NCBI RefSeq assembly: GCF_938041965.1
Contig: NZ_CALISE010000005.1
Span: 1 to 64,000 of the forward strand
Reading direction: 5' to 3'
DNA length: 64,000 bases
From: an uncultured Mogibacterium sp.
GTDB taxonomy: Bacteria > Bacillota > Clostridia > Peptostreptococcales > Anaerovoracaceae
The notes beneath the pieces were generated by a model that was not told the origin of the DNA, did no database searches, and worked only from the letters and a program-made list of their open reading frames with translations. Both the position numbers and the translations under genes were made by a program. Within the stretch, counting starts at the first letter, position 1. Each line of letters opens with the position of its first letter. Positions 8,613 to 17,856 of this stretch are shown in pieces.

Positions 8613-9231
8613 AGTAGAAATTGATTTTAATAATAGAAAAAATATAAAAGAATTATCTCATTTGGGAGCTTATCATAATTGGGTTGAGAGTAGTTTTCCT
8701 GAAGAGTTTAATACATCAACTCGTACAAGAAAATTATGGAGAAGGGATAAGCTTAATGATAAAGAATACTTGCTTATAGTTAGTGAAAACTCTCCATCAA
8801 AGTTAGCGTTAGAAAAATATGGTGTTGAAGGAACAGCTCAAATAAAAAGATATGATAAATTTTTAAACGAGATTAAGGAAGGGGGAAAATACAGGTTTAG
8901 AATAGTTGCGAATCCAGTAGTTTCGATCATGAGGGAGGCTATTGGTACTAGAGGTAAAGTAAAACCATTACCTAATGATAAGCAGATAGATTTTCTAGTT
9001 GATAGAAGTGAAAAACATGGCTTTGAATTAAAAGAAAATGAATTCTCCATAGTAAAAAGAGAGCATGTAATATTAAAAAAAAAATCACAGCGAGTTCAAC
9101 TGAATAAAGTTGAATTTGAGGGAGTCCTTACTGTGACTAACAAACTTTTGTTTGTTAACATGTTGATAAATGGATTTGGAAAGAAAAAAGCATATGGATT
9201 TGGAATGATGACTGTAATTCCCGAGGAATGA
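8599..9231 (+). CDS. cas6e: Type I-E crRNA-processing endoribonuclease Cas6e (CasE)
   Basis: Cas6e cleaves the pre-crRNA at the base of the 3' side of each repeat hairpin and stays bound to the product in Cascade. The N-terminus MYLSRVEID is the family signature; with the start at ATG 8599 the presumed catalytic histidine falls at residue 26 (in GAYHNW), matching the position known for the Thermus enzyme. The C-terminal Gly-rich loop GFGKKKAYGFG is present. ATG 8599 is chosen because AGGAG lies 6 bases before it, whereas ATG 8593 touches that site. Length 210 residues is normal. It overlaps cas5e by 14 bases and is followed by cas1 after 3 bases. Confidence 0.94.
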   Translation: MYLSRVEIDFNNRKNIKELSHLGAYHNWVESSFPEEFNTSTRTRKLWRRDKLNDKEYLLIVSENSPSKLALEKYGVEGTAQIKRYDKFLNEIKEGGKYRFRIVANPVVSIMREAIGTRGKVKPLPNDKQIDFLVDRSEKHGFELKENEFSIVKREHVILKKKSQRVQLNKVEFEGVLTVTNKLLFVNMLINGFGKKKAYGFGMMTVIPEE

Positions 9232-10185
<954 letters not shown>

Positions 10186-10186
10186 C

Positions 10187-11095
10187 ATGCCTTTAACAAT
10201 AATAACTTTGAAAAATTCTACACCATCACTTAGAGGAGATCTATCTAAATGGATGCAAGAAATAGCTACGGGAGTTTATATTGGAAATTTTAACTCAAGA
10301 ATCAGAGAGTTCTTGTGGGATAGGGTAGTCGAGAGTGTTGGTAACGGTGAAGCGACTATAAGTTATGTAAATAAGAATGAAATAGGTTATAATTTCAAAA
10401 CTCATAATACGAAGAGGATAGTTGTAGATTCAGATGGTATACCCATAGTTAAGTTCCCTAATGATAATAATGATTGTTGTCAAAACTCTCTTGGTGTAGG
10501 GTTTAGTAATGCTTCAAAATATCATTCACAACGCAAATTTGCTAACACTCTGAACAGTGATAAATTAAAAAAAGAAAATCCCGATTATGTTATATTGGAT
10601 ATTGAAACTGATGGTTTAGATGTTAATAAAAATAATATTATAGAAGTTGCTGCTATTAAGTGTTCGGATAACACATGTATAGAGTTTCAAAAGTTAATTA
10701 AAATATCTAGGGAACTTCCTGAACTTATTGTTAGTCTTACTGGAATTACTAACGCTATGATAGAAAAAGAGGGTGAATCTTTAGAAGACGTTCTTGACGA
10801 TTTAAGTATATTTATAGGAAATAATACTATTGTTGGATATAACATTAAATTCGATATGAAGTTCATAAATTCTAAAATGGCTGAATTTGGAAAACGGACT
10901 ATTACCAATCGAACTATCGATTTGATGATTTTATCGAAAAAGGAAAACATGTATTTGCCTAATTATAAATTGGAAACTGTTTTAAATTCATATGGGATCA
11001 AAACCAAGATGAAACATAGAGCTTTAGAAGATGCAAAAAATACATACAAGCTGGCTAATAAACTAAATAAATTTAAAAGTTTTTTAAAGCGATAA
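10187..11095 (+). CDS. cas2: Cas2e fused to a DnaQ-like 3'-5' exonuclease domain
   Basis: The first ~95 residues are a type I-E Cas2 (MPLTIITLKNSTPSLRG start, typical WMQEIATGVYIGNF segment), the structural partner of Cas1. After a linker of about 35 residues a DEDD-family exonuclease domain follows: Exo I with Asp138 and Glu140 in LDIETDG, an Exo II region GYNIKFDMKF, and Exo III with His277 and Asp282 in HRALEDA, making it the DEDDh type. All catalytic residues appear intact. Cas2-DnaQ fusions are known in some I-E loci, including Streptococcus thermophilus, where the exonuclease domain trims prespacer ends. It is the last cas gene; the array starts 26 bp after the stop. Confidence 0.94.
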   Translation: MPLTIITLKNSTPSLRGDLSKWMQEIATGVYIGNFNSRIREFLWDRVVESVGNGEATISYVNKNEIGYNFKTHNTKRIVVDSDGIPIVKFPNDNNDCCQNSLGVGFSNASKYHSQRKFANTLNSDKLKKENPDYVILDIETDGLDVNKNNIIEVAAIKCSDNTCIEFQKLIKISRELPELIVSLTGITNAMIEKEGESLEDVLDDLSIFIGNNTIVGYNIKFDMKFINSKMAEFGKRTITNRTIDLMILSKKENMYLPNYKLETVLNSYGIKTKMKHRALEDAKNTYKLANKLNKFKSFLKR

Positions 11096-11121
11096 TGTGC
11101 ATTTTTAGGTTGTTTTTTAGT
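11096..11121 (+). promoter_or_regulatory. Minimal CRISPR leader
   Basis: Only 26 AT-rich bases, including a TTTTTT run, separate the cas2-dnaQ stop from the first repeat. This side is leader-proximal because the degenerate repeat is at the far end. Any further leader signal needed for spacer integration or array transcription must lie within the 3' end of cas2-dnaQ, or the array is read through from the cas operon. Confidence 0.55.
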
Positions 11122-11759
11122 GTACTACCCGCGTGAGCGGGGGTGATCCCATTTCAAGGTCGAGCTCTTCTTTCTGAATCGCGTACTACCCGCGTGAGCG
11201 GGGGTGATCCTTCACTCCGCAATGCTGCAAGACGTATGATACGGTACTACCCGCGTGAGCGGGGGTGATCCCTCCAATCTACACTTTGTGGAAGAACTCG
11301 ATTGGTACTACCCGCGTGAGCGGGGGTGATCCCGCGTTTTATAACCCATTAATTTAGCCAACTCGGTACTACCCGCGTGAGCGGGGGTGATCCTGGAGTG
11401 ATTATTCATTCGATAATATTGGAGATGTACTACCCGCGTGAGCGGGGGTGATCCCTAAAGCCTTGCCATGAAGTTTATATATATACCGTACTACCCGCGT
11501 GAGCGGGGGTGATCCTGCCTCTATCTTGCAGCCGTGCACTTCATGTACGTACTACCCGCGTGAGCGGGGGTGATCCCGGCCGACTGCGTGATGATAGGAG
11601 AAAGGACACGTACTATCCGCGTGAGCGGGGGTGATCCTGCAGTTTATCTAAGTCCTTACAAAGTAAAAGCGTACTACCCGCGTGAGCGGGGGTGATCCGT
11701 TTGTTAGCGCCGGTATGGAGATGCTCCTGAAGTACTACCCGCGTGAGCGGGGATATTTT
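11122..11759 (+). CRISPR. Type I-E CRISPR array, 11 repeats and 10 spacers
   Basis: Repeats of 28 bp start at 11122, 11183, 11244, 11305, 11366, 11427, 11488, 11549, 11610, 11671 and 11732, a strict 61-bp period, giving ten 33-bp spacers that all differ. Each repeat has a 6-base 5' flank, the stem-loop CCCGC-GTGA-GCGGG, and the last 8 bases GGTGATCC, which would form the crRNA 5' handle after Cas6e cleavage. Repeats 1-8 and 10 are identical. Repeat 9 has one C-to-T change at position 7, converting the base pair that opens the stem to a wobble. Repeat 11 loses identity after position 21, marking the distal end. Transcription is therefore rightward, same strand as cas genes. Confidence 0.98.
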
Positions 11760-12041
11760 TCATTTGCACTTATCCTATGAGGAGGCGATTAAGAGCAGCA
11801 ATTATGATTATAGTATCTGCATTGCTTACCTTCTCAAAAATAGGTCAAGAAAGTCCGTAAGGGGTTATTATTCACGGTAAATAGTGATTGTGATGTGTCA
11901 TAAATTATACACATCTCTTTTTCATATCTTACTTATATGAAATCATATTAAAATATCTGCTAAATATGATAGAATGCTACGCGATAAGTCAGTGAAACTT
12001 GATAATTAAAAAGTATGAGAGATTATAGGGAATAAGATTAT
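11760..12041. other. Post-array intergenic region
   Basis: No further repeats and no terminator hairpin are seen after the array. A 27-codon frame opens at the ATG near 11778 but lacks a convincing ribosome binding context and a recognisable product. A TATGATAGAAT-type -10 box near 11967 could serve the EamA gene. Confidence 0.4.
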
Positions 12042-12950
12042 ATGATTAAGAACAGAGCGATTTTCATAATTATATCCGGGATTCTATGGGGAACAACTGG
12101 AATATACTCACATATATATAGTTCATATGGCATTCCGCCAGTGACGATGTCAATCTTGCGAGTATTTTGTGCGATGATCGTCATCACACCATTTATGATT
12201 AAGAAGGGCAGAAAGAGCTTTGTACTCAGTAAGCGCGGATTTATTATAGCATGTATACAAGGAGTCATCACCCAAGCGGTGTTCAATGTGGCGTATTTTA
12301 CAGCGATTGGTAAGCTGGGAATGGCAAGTTCAGTTGTCCTAATCTACACATCTCCGATAATCGTGGCAATCATATCGTACTTCTTCTTCAAAGAAACGCC
12401 TACCATGAAAAAAGTCTTCGCTATGTGTGTAACTATCACAGGTGTTACATTTACGGCTACAGGAGGGGTTTTTGAACTTAGCAAGTTATCGTTATCAGGG
12501 ATAATAATGGGTTTAATTAGCGGTCTTTGCTTTGCTAGCCTTGCGATTACGAGTAGACTGGGTGGGCAGTCGGAAGACCCAATGGCAATGACGTATTATA
12601 CGATGGTATTTGGTTTTATTACTCTTGTAGGATATGGCACAATTGTAGGCATTGGTGAGTTTCATGCGGATGAGAAGTTAGCAATAATCAGTATTATCAA
12701 GGGTGCGACCTCAGTTGCGTTTCCATACTTTTTGTACAGTTTCAGCATCACTAAACTAAAGCATGTCTCGTATGCGCCTATACTTTCATCTGTGGAAAAT
12801 ATAGCAGCGACTCTGTTTGGGACCTTCATATTCGGAGAGTCGCTTGGTTCGTGGAGAGTCATAGGAATAATGCTCGTTCTGGCATCTATTGCGATGATTA
12901 ACATGCAAGAAAGAACAAAAACCTTAATGGATATTGTAGATTATGAATAG
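12042..12950 (+). CDS. EamA/DMT-family transporter
   Basis: A 302-residue integral membrane protein with ten hydrophobic segments arranged as two EamA repeats (roughly residues 5-135 and 150-290), typical of drug/metabolite transporters such as YdcZ/RarD relatives. The family motif region ISGILWGTTGIYSH at the N-terminus and the second-repeat ending FGTFIFGESLGSWRVIG support this. Substrates of the family range from amino acids to nucleosides, so none is proposed. ATG 12042 follows an AGGGA sequence about 11 bases upstream. The gene is single; it lies between the CRISPR array and an unrelated hypothetical protein, and its composition is less AT-rich than the cas genes, so it may mark the edge of the CRISPR island. 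Confidence 0.88.
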   Translation: MIKNRAIFIIISGILWGTTGIYSHIYSSYGIPPVTMSILRVFCAMIVITPFMIKKGRKSFVLSKRGFIIACIQGVITQAVFNVAYFTAIGKLGMASSVVLIYTSPIIVAIISYFFFKETPTMKKVFAMCVTITGVTFTATGGVFELSKLSLSGIIMGLISGLCFASLAITSRLGGQSEDPMAMTYYTMVFGFITLVGYGTIVGIGEFHADEKLAIISIIKGATSVAFPYFLYSFSITKLKHVSYAPILSSVENIAATLFGTFIFGESLGSWRVIGIMLVLASIAMINMQERTKTLMDIVDYE

Positions 12951-13145
12951 CCAAGGCACAAAAACACCTAATAACGGAAAATTTTGCACAAGTTTTGATT
13001 TAATATTCACTATTTCCGAAAACATGCAGACAAAGTATAAAAATAAGGTTATACTACCTACATGAGAACTATAAAACTTATCACGCAGTAAACTTCTCGC
13101 ACCTGCAAGCATGGTAGTGAGATGAGAATAAGTGAGGAGACCCTT

Positions 13146-13913
13146 ATGATTAGCATCTTTGATACCGATATTGTGACTTTCGAAAAGCCTAAGTACACAT
13201 TAGAGGTTCGTAATGACGGCTTCACCTATACGCACAAGAAGAAGGGTGTGCTTAACGTTAGTTTCGACGATATACTGACTATTATCACGACGAACTACTT
13301 CACCTCCAATGGTAGCTACAGTATTAACCTGGTTAGTGTAGATCCTAAGCAGAAGATGATAGACATAACCTTGGATGAGGATTATGGCTATGAGAATCAT
13401 AATATCAAGGAGACTAAGACATTGCTCACAGCATTTGCTGCTCACAAACTCACTAAGGACTTTCCAAACAATATCGGTGAGCTAGATCTCACACTTGGCA
13501 CGACTCTCAAGGAGAAACAGATAAAGCTCCGCGGTAACAAGATTATCGGTACTAAGCATGAGGTTGATATCAATGATATTAAGCGAGTGGTATGTGCGGT
13601 TAGTGCAGTTGGTAGCTTCGGTATACACACTAGTGAGACCAAAAAGGGATTGTTCGACAAGGCGGATATGGTTGTTCCGATTAATTCCGTAACTGCTCCA
13701 CTCCTAGAGGCGATAGTTACAAAGAATACAGGTAAAGGAATAGATTTCAGCAGAGGTAACAACTGGGATCAAAAGAACTCTGAATTTATAATTATTCGCT
13801 TTATGGAACCAGGTTTCTTCCTTACAGATAGAGATTCAATCAAGGAAGAATGGCAGAAGATAGCCTTCGATAGAGTAGTTCAGTACGGATATTTTATCAA
13901 CAAAGATATATAA
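13146..13913 (+). CDS. Hypothetical protein with two possible PH-like repeats
   Basis: The 255-residue soluble protein has no signal peptide or membrane segment and no family I recognise with confidence. It appears to be built of two halves. Residues about 10-110 contain DGFTYTHKKKG followed by VSFDDILTI; residues about 115-230 contain NKIIGTKHEVDINDIKRV. The pattern of beta strands, a short charged turn and a following strand ending in I-x-D-I is reminiscent of bacterial PH-like domains, which is a tentative reading. ATG 13146 is preferred over ATG 13122 because AGGAG lies 6 bases before it. A strong hairpin follows the gene. It is monocistronic; function unknown. Confidence 0.7.
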   Translation: MISIFDTDIVTFEKPKYTLEVRNDGFTYTHKKKGVLNVSFDDILTIITTNYFTSNGSYSINLVSVDPKQKMIDITLDEDYGYENHNIKETKTLLTAFAAHKLTKDFPNNIGELDLTLGTTLKEKQIKLRGNKIIGTKHEVDINDIKRVVCAVSAVGSFGIHTSETKKGLFDKADMVVPINSVTAPLLEAIVTKNTGKGIDFSRGNNWDQKNSEFIIIRFMEPGFFLTDRDSIKEEWQKIAFDRVVQYGYFINKDI

Positions 13914-13963
13914 TTTAATTAGCTATAATCAAGATATATTCCTATCTTTTTTATACGCACACT

Positions 13964-13997
13964 TTTAAAAGAGTGAGCCAGGGCTCACTCTTTTAAA
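13964..13997. terminator. Terminator hairpin after the 13146 gene
   Basis: A perfect inverted repeat with 16-base arms (13964-13979 and 13982-13997), GC-rich at the centre (GTGAGCC/GGCTCAC) and flanked by A/T runs on both sides, so it could act in both directions. It precedes a gene-free AT-rich stretch (to 14170) that must hold the promoter of the FMN-binding gene. Confidence 0.7.
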
Positions 13998-14170
13998 TTG
14001 TGCTATCCATCTAAAAAAATAATCGAAACAAGTAAAATTATTGGTTAAAAAAATATTGCGTATTTATGTTATTTGAATTAAAATACAATATGTATTAGTT
14101 CAATATAACTAACTTTTGTAAAATATATCTAACTTATTCAAAATTTTCACACTCATTTATAGGAGGAAAG

Positions 14171-17077
14171 ATGAAGACAACTGGTTTCAAGGGAGTGCTG
14201 TCCTTTGTCGTAGCCGTGGCTGTTACCGCCGCTATGGCTTATTCGGCTGTTACGGTCGTCGAGAAGAACAACGCTGCTAAAGAAAAGGCTGCCAAGGAAG
14301 CTCAGGCAATTGGTTCAGAGGTTTCCACAGACGGTCTTAAAGATGGAGAATACGAAGGTACTGCAACCGGTTATGGTGGTCCCCTTACTGTTCGCATCAC
14401 CGTCAAGGGTGGAAAGCTGACAGATATCAAGGTTATATCCCAGACAGAAACACCAGAGTATTTTAACAGGGCGAAAGCTGTAATAGGCAAGATTCTGAGC
14501 AGTGGTAATGTGAACGTTGACTCTGTTTCAGGAGCGACTATCTCTTCAAATGCAATCAAGAAGGCGGTTGCTGATGCCCTGCGCAAGGCTGGATCGAAGC
14601 AGCAGGCTAAGGTAACGCCAGTCAAGAAAGACGCTAAATCCGCTAAGGGAAGAAAAGGTAATGTAGCAGGATCTTTTGCAATCGGAAGTGCTAACCTAAA
14701 AGATGGTGTTTATATTGGATCAGGTCAGGGCTTCAACGGACCAATTAGAGTTCGTGTAACTGTTTCTGGTGGTAATATTACCAATGTCGAGATACTTTCA
14801 CACAGTGACGATGCACCATTCTTTAATCGTGCAAAGGCTGTTATCGGTAGACTGCTAGGACGTCCAGGCAAGAGTGTAGACACAGTCTCTGGAGCTACAT
14901 ATTCCAGCCGTGGAATCATCGATGCGGTGAGAAATGCACTTGCAGGTGCTGGCAAGACTAACGTCACCAATACTAGCAAGCCTAGCACAGGTGACAAAAA
15001 GCCAAGCACAGATGATACAAATCCATCGGTTAACCCTGAGACAGGGGAGCCATCATATGTAGATGCAGCTCTTCGTAAACATTACCCGGGAGATAAACTC
15101 AAGGATGGCGAATACACTGGAATTGGTATCGGATACCTCAATCCAGGTGGAATCAAGACTTACGTTACAGTTAAGGATGGTGAGATATCTAGCCTCAGAG
15201 TCGGAATAGGCGAGGATTATCGCGATGACATGGGACCATTTAGAAGAAAGGCAGAGAACGTACTACCTTTCTTACAGGGCAAGGAAGGTCGCTGGAACAT
15301 CGCGAAGATGGGACTTTATCGTGAATATTTCGAGTCAATAAGAAAAAGCAGCGATCCTAAGGCAAAGGTCAAGGAACTATTTGGCGACAAGTATGTGAGC
15401 ATGCTCAATGGACTATCAGGAAATAATACTGAATCTGACCTCACACTCATGTCGAGAACCGTAAAGACTTACATGAGCGACCGTTACGAGGGCAAGAAGA
15501 TGTTCGATAGCGTAACAGGAGCTACAGTTAGTGCGAGCGGAATTTCTGCAGCAACTAAGGAAGCAAGCAATAAGTCTGCACATGATCAGAAAACTAACTC
15601 TGATGTGAAGGAAGTTGCAATCATATCGCCTAAGACCAAGACAGTAGAGGTTAACACCGGTAGCACAGTTGATTTCTCTGAACTTAAGGCAAAGATTGTA
15701 AAGAAGGACGGAACAGTATCAGAAGCTTCGTGGGATGATTTTGCAGCAAACGGACTCAGCATCACTGACGAAGACGGAAATGCAATCGAAAACGGCAGCG
15801 ATCTCAAGGCTTATGGTGACAAAAAGGTTATCAAGGCTAGAGTAGTTCACAAGGAATCACTATCATATGACAGCTTCAGAATCCTAGTTGGACGTTACAG
15901 CAGAGACTACATCGTAGGACTTGAGTACAGCAAGGACGGTTCGAAGTGGTATAAGGTGAGCAAGGTTGATATGGATTCGGTAGATGACCGCAAGATTGAT
16001 GACCAGCAGGTTATCGATGCACCGACATCGTTCGAGTATGAAAATGTTAAGGTTCGTCTGGTTTCCAAGAAAGGACACCGTTACGAGTACACAACAGACA
16101 AGAAGCCTGTAAATAGAAAGGTTAAGTACACATTAGTAAATGACGAAAATCCTAATGCTCCATCTGCGCTGTTCGTGACATTCCAGCTTTCTGGCACAGA
16201 GGCCGACAAGCAGCTTGTTGAGAATAATGGTGGAAATAATGACAATCCAGGAACAACAGATCCAGATGAGAATCTACCTGAAGTAGAAGTAGACAGCAAG
16301 GTAATCGAGACAGAACTCGATGAACCAGGCAGACCAAAGTGGACTGAGCGTATGCCTATTAAGCCTGCGACTGTTAAGAGTCTGGATAAGGATGCAGAGA
16401 TGCAGGCAACCATCGAAGGACTTCCTAAGGGGCTCAGCTTCGACGGTACAACTATCACTGGAACACCAGTCGTGGACGATAATAACTGGGACGGTGACGG
16501 GGGGATGTTCAAGACAGTAACCCTGAAGTTCAAAGCCAAGAAGAACGGTAAACTGCTAGTTAGAAAGTACAAATACTGGATTTATAGAGACAAAGACCAC
16601 GACGGAATCGCGGATGACGATGAGGATGGCGGAACAGCATTTACACCTCAGAGAGTGAATACACAGCCAATCGAGGTGGATGGTAAGGCTCCAACACTCG
16701 AGGATTACAAGGCTAAGTTTAGCAACATTCCTGCGGATGGTTCTGTAAAGGTTAAGCTGATTCAGAAGCCTGACCTTTCTAAGAAGGGTATGACCAAGGC
16801 AGTGCTCGAGTTCTCAGTTGATGGAATCGACAAGAAGAGCAAGGCGATCGTGATGGTTAATGTGAAGACTCCGGTTGCAAGTACGACAACATCAGCCGTT
16901 ACGAGTGGAACGACTAGCACTAGAAGTGCAGTAACTGCTGCGATCTCTGGAAATTCTAGTGTAGAGACTAGAGATAGCGGAAAGGCTAATAAGAGAGAAG
17001 ATATACAGAAGTCAGCAGAGAGCAGGGGAACTGCAGAGAACTCTGCTGCAGCTGAGACGGAAAGGACGGAATCGTGA
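14171..17077 (+). CDS. Extracytoplasmic protein with three FMN-binding domains
   Basis: A 968-residue exported protein: an N-terminal signal/anchor (residues about 8-30), three FMN_bind domains, then immunoglobulin-like and putative-Ig (LPKGLSFDGTTITGTP) modules, and a Ser/Thr/charged tail. The covalent flavin attachment threonines are recognisable: Thr123 in SVSGATISS, Thr243 in TVSGATYSS and Thr452 in SVTGATVSA. Domains 1 and 2 are close copies (about residues 50-140 and 170-260); domain 3 (about 310-465) has an insertion. In this family, ApbE attaches FMN through a phosphoester bond and the protein relays electrons outside the membrane. The stop overlaps the start of the membrane gene at 17074, so the two are coupled. 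ATG 14171 has AGGAGG upstream. No sortase motif is visible. Confidence 0.9.
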   Translation: MKTTGFKGVLSFVVAVAVTAAMAYSAVTVVEKNNAAKEKAAKEAQAIGSEVSTDGLKDGEYEGTATGYGGPLTVRITVKGGKLTDIKVISQTETPEYFNRAKAVIGKILSSGNVNVDSVSGATISSNAIKKAVADALRKAGSKQQAKVTPVKKDAKSAKGRKGNVAGSFAIGSANLKDGVYIGSGQGFNGPIRVRVTVSGGNITNVEILSHSDDAPFFNRAKAVIGRLLGRPGKSVDTVSGATYSSRGIIDAVRNALAGAGKTNVTNTSKPSTGDKKPSTDDTNPSVNPETGEPSYVDAALRKHYPGDKLKDGEYTGIGIGYLNPGGIKTYVTVKDGEISSLRVGIGEDYRDDMGPFRRKAENVLPFLQGKEGRWNIAKMGLYREYFESIRKSSDPKAKVKELFGDKYVSMLNGLSGNNTESDLTLMSRTVKTYMSDRYEGKKMFDSVTGATVSASGISAATKEASNKSAHDQKTNSDVKEVAIISPKTKTVEVNTGSTVDFSELKAKIVKKDGTVSEASWDDFAANGLSITDEDGNAIENGSDLKAYGDKKVIKARVVHKESLSYDSFRILVGRYSRDYIVGLEYSKDGSKWYKVSKVDMDSVDDRKIDDQQVIDAPTSFEYENVKVRLVSKKGHRYEYTTDKKPVNRKVKYTLVNDENPNAPSALFVTFQLSGTEADKQLVENNGGNNDNPGTTDPDENLPEVEVDSKVIETELDEPGRPKWTERMPIKPATVKSLDKDAEMQATIEGLPKGLSFDGTTITGTPVVDDNNWDGDGGMFKTVTLKFKAKKNGKLLVRKYKYWIYRDKDHDGIADDDEDGGTAFTPQRVNTQPIEVDGKAPTLEDYKAKFSNIPADGSVKVKLIQKPDLSKKGMTKAVLEFSVDGIDKKSKAIVMVNVKTPVASTTTSAVTSGTTSTRSAVTAAISGNSSVETRDSGKANKREDIQKSAESRGTAENSAAAETERTES

Positions 17078-17766
17078 ACTTAATATTTGGAATCGCAGTG
17101 ACTGTCATATTCTATATTCTGACGGCAGATGCAATTAAGAAGCACCCAGGGGCTTTTTATCTGGGTATATACGTATGGTGCGGAGCAGTTGTTATGTACT
17201 TCAACCTCGGATATGACCAGAAATTCCCAGAGTGGTTCAACATATACTTTATGAACATGTTCAGTAGAGGAATCTTTACAACAGCTACCTTTATGGTGGT
17301 AATGTATCTTGGTGTCATCACTAAGCACAACAAACTGTCTCGTAAGCTGATGAGCGTGCGCGGAGAGATATCTATCATAGGAAGCTTGCTGACTCTCAGC
17401 CACAACGTGGTGTTCGGAGTTAAGTACTTCCCGATGTTATTTACAAATCCAAAGGCTATGCCTACGAGAGAGCTAATCGCATCGTCAATCACTCTGTGCC
17501 TACTAGCTATGCTTATTCCTCTCTTTATCACCTCGTTTAAGGTGGTTCGCCGCAAGATGAGTGGTAAGACTTGGAAAAAAGTGCAGCGCATGGCATATCC
17601 GTTCTTTATCGGAATCTATGTACACATCATGGTGCTGTACTCAGCGGATGTAAAGTCTCACATAACCGGAATAATCATTTACACCTTGATTTACGGCAGT
17701 TACGTAGTACTTAGACTTAGAAAGGCAGCGCTAAAGAGCAGAAAGCTCAAGGCGGCTACAGCATAA
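17074..17766 (+). CDS. Ferric-reductase-like / MsrQ-like haem-type membrane protein
   Basis: A 230-residue protein with about six membrane segments. Histidines occur inside or at the edge of helices (SLLTLSHNVVFG and IGIYVHIMVLY), the arrangement expected for haem b ligands in the ferric-reductase-like transmembrane family that includes MsrQ. GTG 17074 overlaps the stop of the FMN-binding protein by four bases (GTGA), with AAGGACGGA upstream, so equal co-translation is likely. The pair fits a route in which membrane haem passes electrons to covalently bound flavins outside the cell. Homology is judged by topology and His placement only, so the exact subfamily is uncertain. A strong hairpin follows at 17808. 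Confidence 0.75.
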   Translation: MNLIFGIAVTVIFYILTADAIKKHPGAFYLGIYVWCGAVVMYFNLGYDQKFPEWFNIYFMNMFSRGIFTTATFMVVMYLGVITKHNKLSRKLMSVRGEISIIGSLLTLSHNVVFGVKYFPMLFTNPKAMPTRELIASSITLCLLAMLIPLFITSFKVVRRKMSGKTWKKVQRMAYPFFIGIYVHIMVLYSADVKSHITGIIIYTLIYGSYVVLRLRKAALKSRKLKAATA

Positions 17767-17807
17767 ACTCGATAGCTTTCATATTCTATACATAAAATAA
17801 AGTAGTA

Positions 17808-17845
17808 AGCAGGGGCTGGTCTCATTTGAGACCAGCCCCTGTGAT
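17808..17845. terminator. Bidirectional terminator between convergent genes
   Basis: A perfect 14-bp stem with a 4-base loop (CAGGGGCTGGTCTC at 17810-17823, complement ending at 17841). It lies between the haem membrane protein gene and the convergent ATP-grasp gene and can serve both. T runs beyond the stem are weak. Confidence 0.75.
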
Positions 17846-17856
17846 GTTTCATATTA

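Noticed and set aside
16081..16572. 163-codon minus-strand frame within the FMN-binding protein gene
   Set aside because: Antisense shadow of a real gene; no ribosome binding site or family match.
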